This document shows positions 63,059-64,000 of a stretch of 64,000 nucleotides of DNA, in pieces. The stretch lies in assembly GCF_003207955.1 (NCBI RefSeq), contig NZ_NOXG01000008.1, positions 1-64,000 of the forward strand, read 5' to 3'. The first letter of the stretch is position 1. Every line of letters begins with the position of its first letter. Source of the DNA: Novacetimonas pomaceti (GTDB lineage Bacteria; Pseudomonadota; Alphaproteobacteria; Acetobacterales; Acetobacteraceae). Both the position numbers and the translations under genes were made by a program. The notes below the pieces were generated by a model that saw only the letters and a list, made by a program, of their open reading frames with translations, searched no databases and was not told the DNA's origin.

Positions 63059-64000
63059 CTATCCTTTCTTCCTGTCAGAAGATCCGGAGGATGCCGTAGC
63101 GGTCTGCTGCACCGTCTTTTCGGTCCATCCGCCCCCCAGCGCACGATAAAGCGTGACCAGGTTCTGGTATTTCGAAACCAGCACGAAGATCTGCCACTGC
63201 TGGGCCTGATACAGGGAGCGCTGTGATTCAAGGGTGGTCAGGTAGGAATCCGTCCCGGCTTCGTAGCGCATCTTCGCCAGCCGGTAGGCATCGGCCGAGG
63301 ACGTGACAAGCTGGTCAACCTGCTCGCCTTCATAATGGTAGGCCGAACGTCCCGCCAGCGCGTCGGCTACTTCACGGAACGCTGACTGGACCGTCTTTTC
63401 ATAGGCCGCGACCTTGACGTTACGTTCCGCACGCGACGCCTTGAGGTTGCCGCTGTTTTGTCCCCAGCTCAGCAGGGGGACCTGCAGCTGCGGGGAAACC
63501 CCCCATGTGGTGCCGGCCGCCGTGAACAGGCGATGCGGCTGCAGGCTGCTGATGCCGTCCGATGCCGTCAGGGTGATGCGTGGATAAAACGCTGCCTTTG
63601 CCGCGCCGATATCGGCATTGGCCGCCTTCAGGTCATGTTCCGCCGCGATAACGTCCGGGCGGTGTTCCAGTACGTCGGATGGCAGGCCGGGCGGCAGGTC
63701 CTGCATCAGGGTCTGCTGACCGAACGGACGCGGCGGCGGCAGGTTGTCCGGGATTGGCGCACCGATCAGAAGCGTGAGGAGGTTCGTATCCTGCTCCACC
63801 CGGCGCTGTGAATCCGCCATGAAGGCGGCACTCTGTTCCACCTGCGTTTCGGTCTGCCGCAGGGTGAGCTGGTCCGCCTCCCCATGTTCGAATCTGGCCC
63901 GGACCATGTCCAGGGTGGCCTTTTGCGAATTCATGGTTTCTTCAGACAGCTTGAGGGCTTCCTGATCCCCCAGCCACGAGATGTAGGCGTTCGCAACCTG
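63059..64000 (-). CDS. Outer-membrane efflux factor (OprM/NodT family), 5' end beyond the window
   Basis: The C-terminal 313 residues of a TolC-type channel that joins RND or MFS pumps for drug or solvent export. The frame is open to the right edge, so the gene starts outside. The visible part has periodic helices with ANAYISWLGDQEALKLSEET and ARFEHGEADQLTLRQTETQVEQS, then LLTLLIGAP, the GLPSDVLEHRPDVIAAEHDLKAANADIGAAKAAFYPRI signature (shown in part: RPDVIAAEHDLKAANADIG), and the C-terminal helical pair with YEAGTDSYLTTLESQRSL. It ends in a Ser/Thr-rich tail. Pump components should lie upstream, off the window. Confidence 0.9.
   Translation of the reverse strand, partial: QVANAYISWLGDQEALKLSEETMNSQKATLDMVRARFEHGEADQLTLRQTETQVEQSAAFMADSQRRVEQDTNLLTLLIGAPIPDNLPPPRPFGQQTLMQDLPPGLPSDVLEHRPDVIAAEHDLKAANADIGAAKAAFYPRITLTASDGISSLQPHRLFTAAGTTWGVSPQLQVPLLSWGQNSGNLKASRAERNVKVAAYEKTVQSAFREVADALAGRSAYHYEGEQVDQLVTSSADAYRLAKMRYEAGTDSYLTTLESQRSLYQAQQWQIFVLVSKYQNLVTLYRALGGGWTEKTVQQTATASSGSSDRKKG

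Overview
The window reads as chromosome from an acetic acid bacterium (Acetobacteraceae, alphaproteobacteria), closest in flavour to Komagataeibacter, Gluconacetobacter or Acetobacter. The basis is high-GC coding sequence, the alphaproteobacterial mfd-sdhE-recG grouping, and an alpha-amino acid ester hydrolase that resembles, from memory, the characterised Acetobacter turbidans enzyme. A PaoABC-like molybdenum aldehyde oxidoreductase fits the same group. Presence of sdhE argues against Gluconobacter, which lacks succinate dehydrogenase. Genus is inference. I saw no rRNA, tRNA, CRISPR array, prophage or intact insertion sequence; the only mobile trace is a decayed IS3-type transposase scrap near 1.3 kb.

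Layout. 0.2-9.9 kb: a secreted unknown protein, the IS3 scrap, mfd and sdhE (minus), recG (plus), a TetR regulator, a two-domain cold-shock protein and smpB. 9.9-15.4 kb: housekeeping metabolism with dapA, pheA and kdsB (minus), then a membrane cytochrome c, hisN and serA (plus). 15.4-19.4 kb: a three-gene molybdenum hydroxylase operon ordered Fe-S, FAD, Mo subunit. 19.8-26.3 kb: an M1-like peptidase, a hemolysin III/PAQR membrane protein, an SDR, a DedA protein and a benzoylformate decarboxylase-like ThDP enzyme. 26.7-32.6 kb: four envelope genes of unknown role and an L,D-transpeptidase lipoprotein whose C-terminal Ala-Pro tail is encoded by a pure hexanucleotide repeat. 32.7-35.8 kb: pyrC, a 46-residue membrane peptide and mntH.

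36.2-42.9 kb is an accessory cluster around a LysR regulator. On the minus strand are an arginine-deiminase-superfamily hydrolase, an aminotransferase carrying a Tat signal, and a class II aldolase. On the plus strand, overlapping the regulator, are a fused substrate-binding/permease ABC protein and its ATPase. Together they look like uptake and breakdown of an unidentified amino-acid-like compound, perhaps guanidino-bearing.

42.9-62.9 kb is the most striking region. It holds a POT peptide transporter and an alpha-amino acid ester hydrolase (minus), then six plus-strand genes: M1 aminopeptidase, TonB receptor, second TonB receptor, M13 endopeptidase, M61 glycyl aminopeptidase and S9 dipeptidyl peptidase. 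All the hydrolases have N-terminal export signals. The set reads as an envelope pathway that takes in peptides, trims them in the periplasm and imports short products. The window closes inside an outer-membrane efflux factor gene.

Gene calls rest on visible motifs and family knowledge. No database search was run, so organism and substrate assignments are inference.
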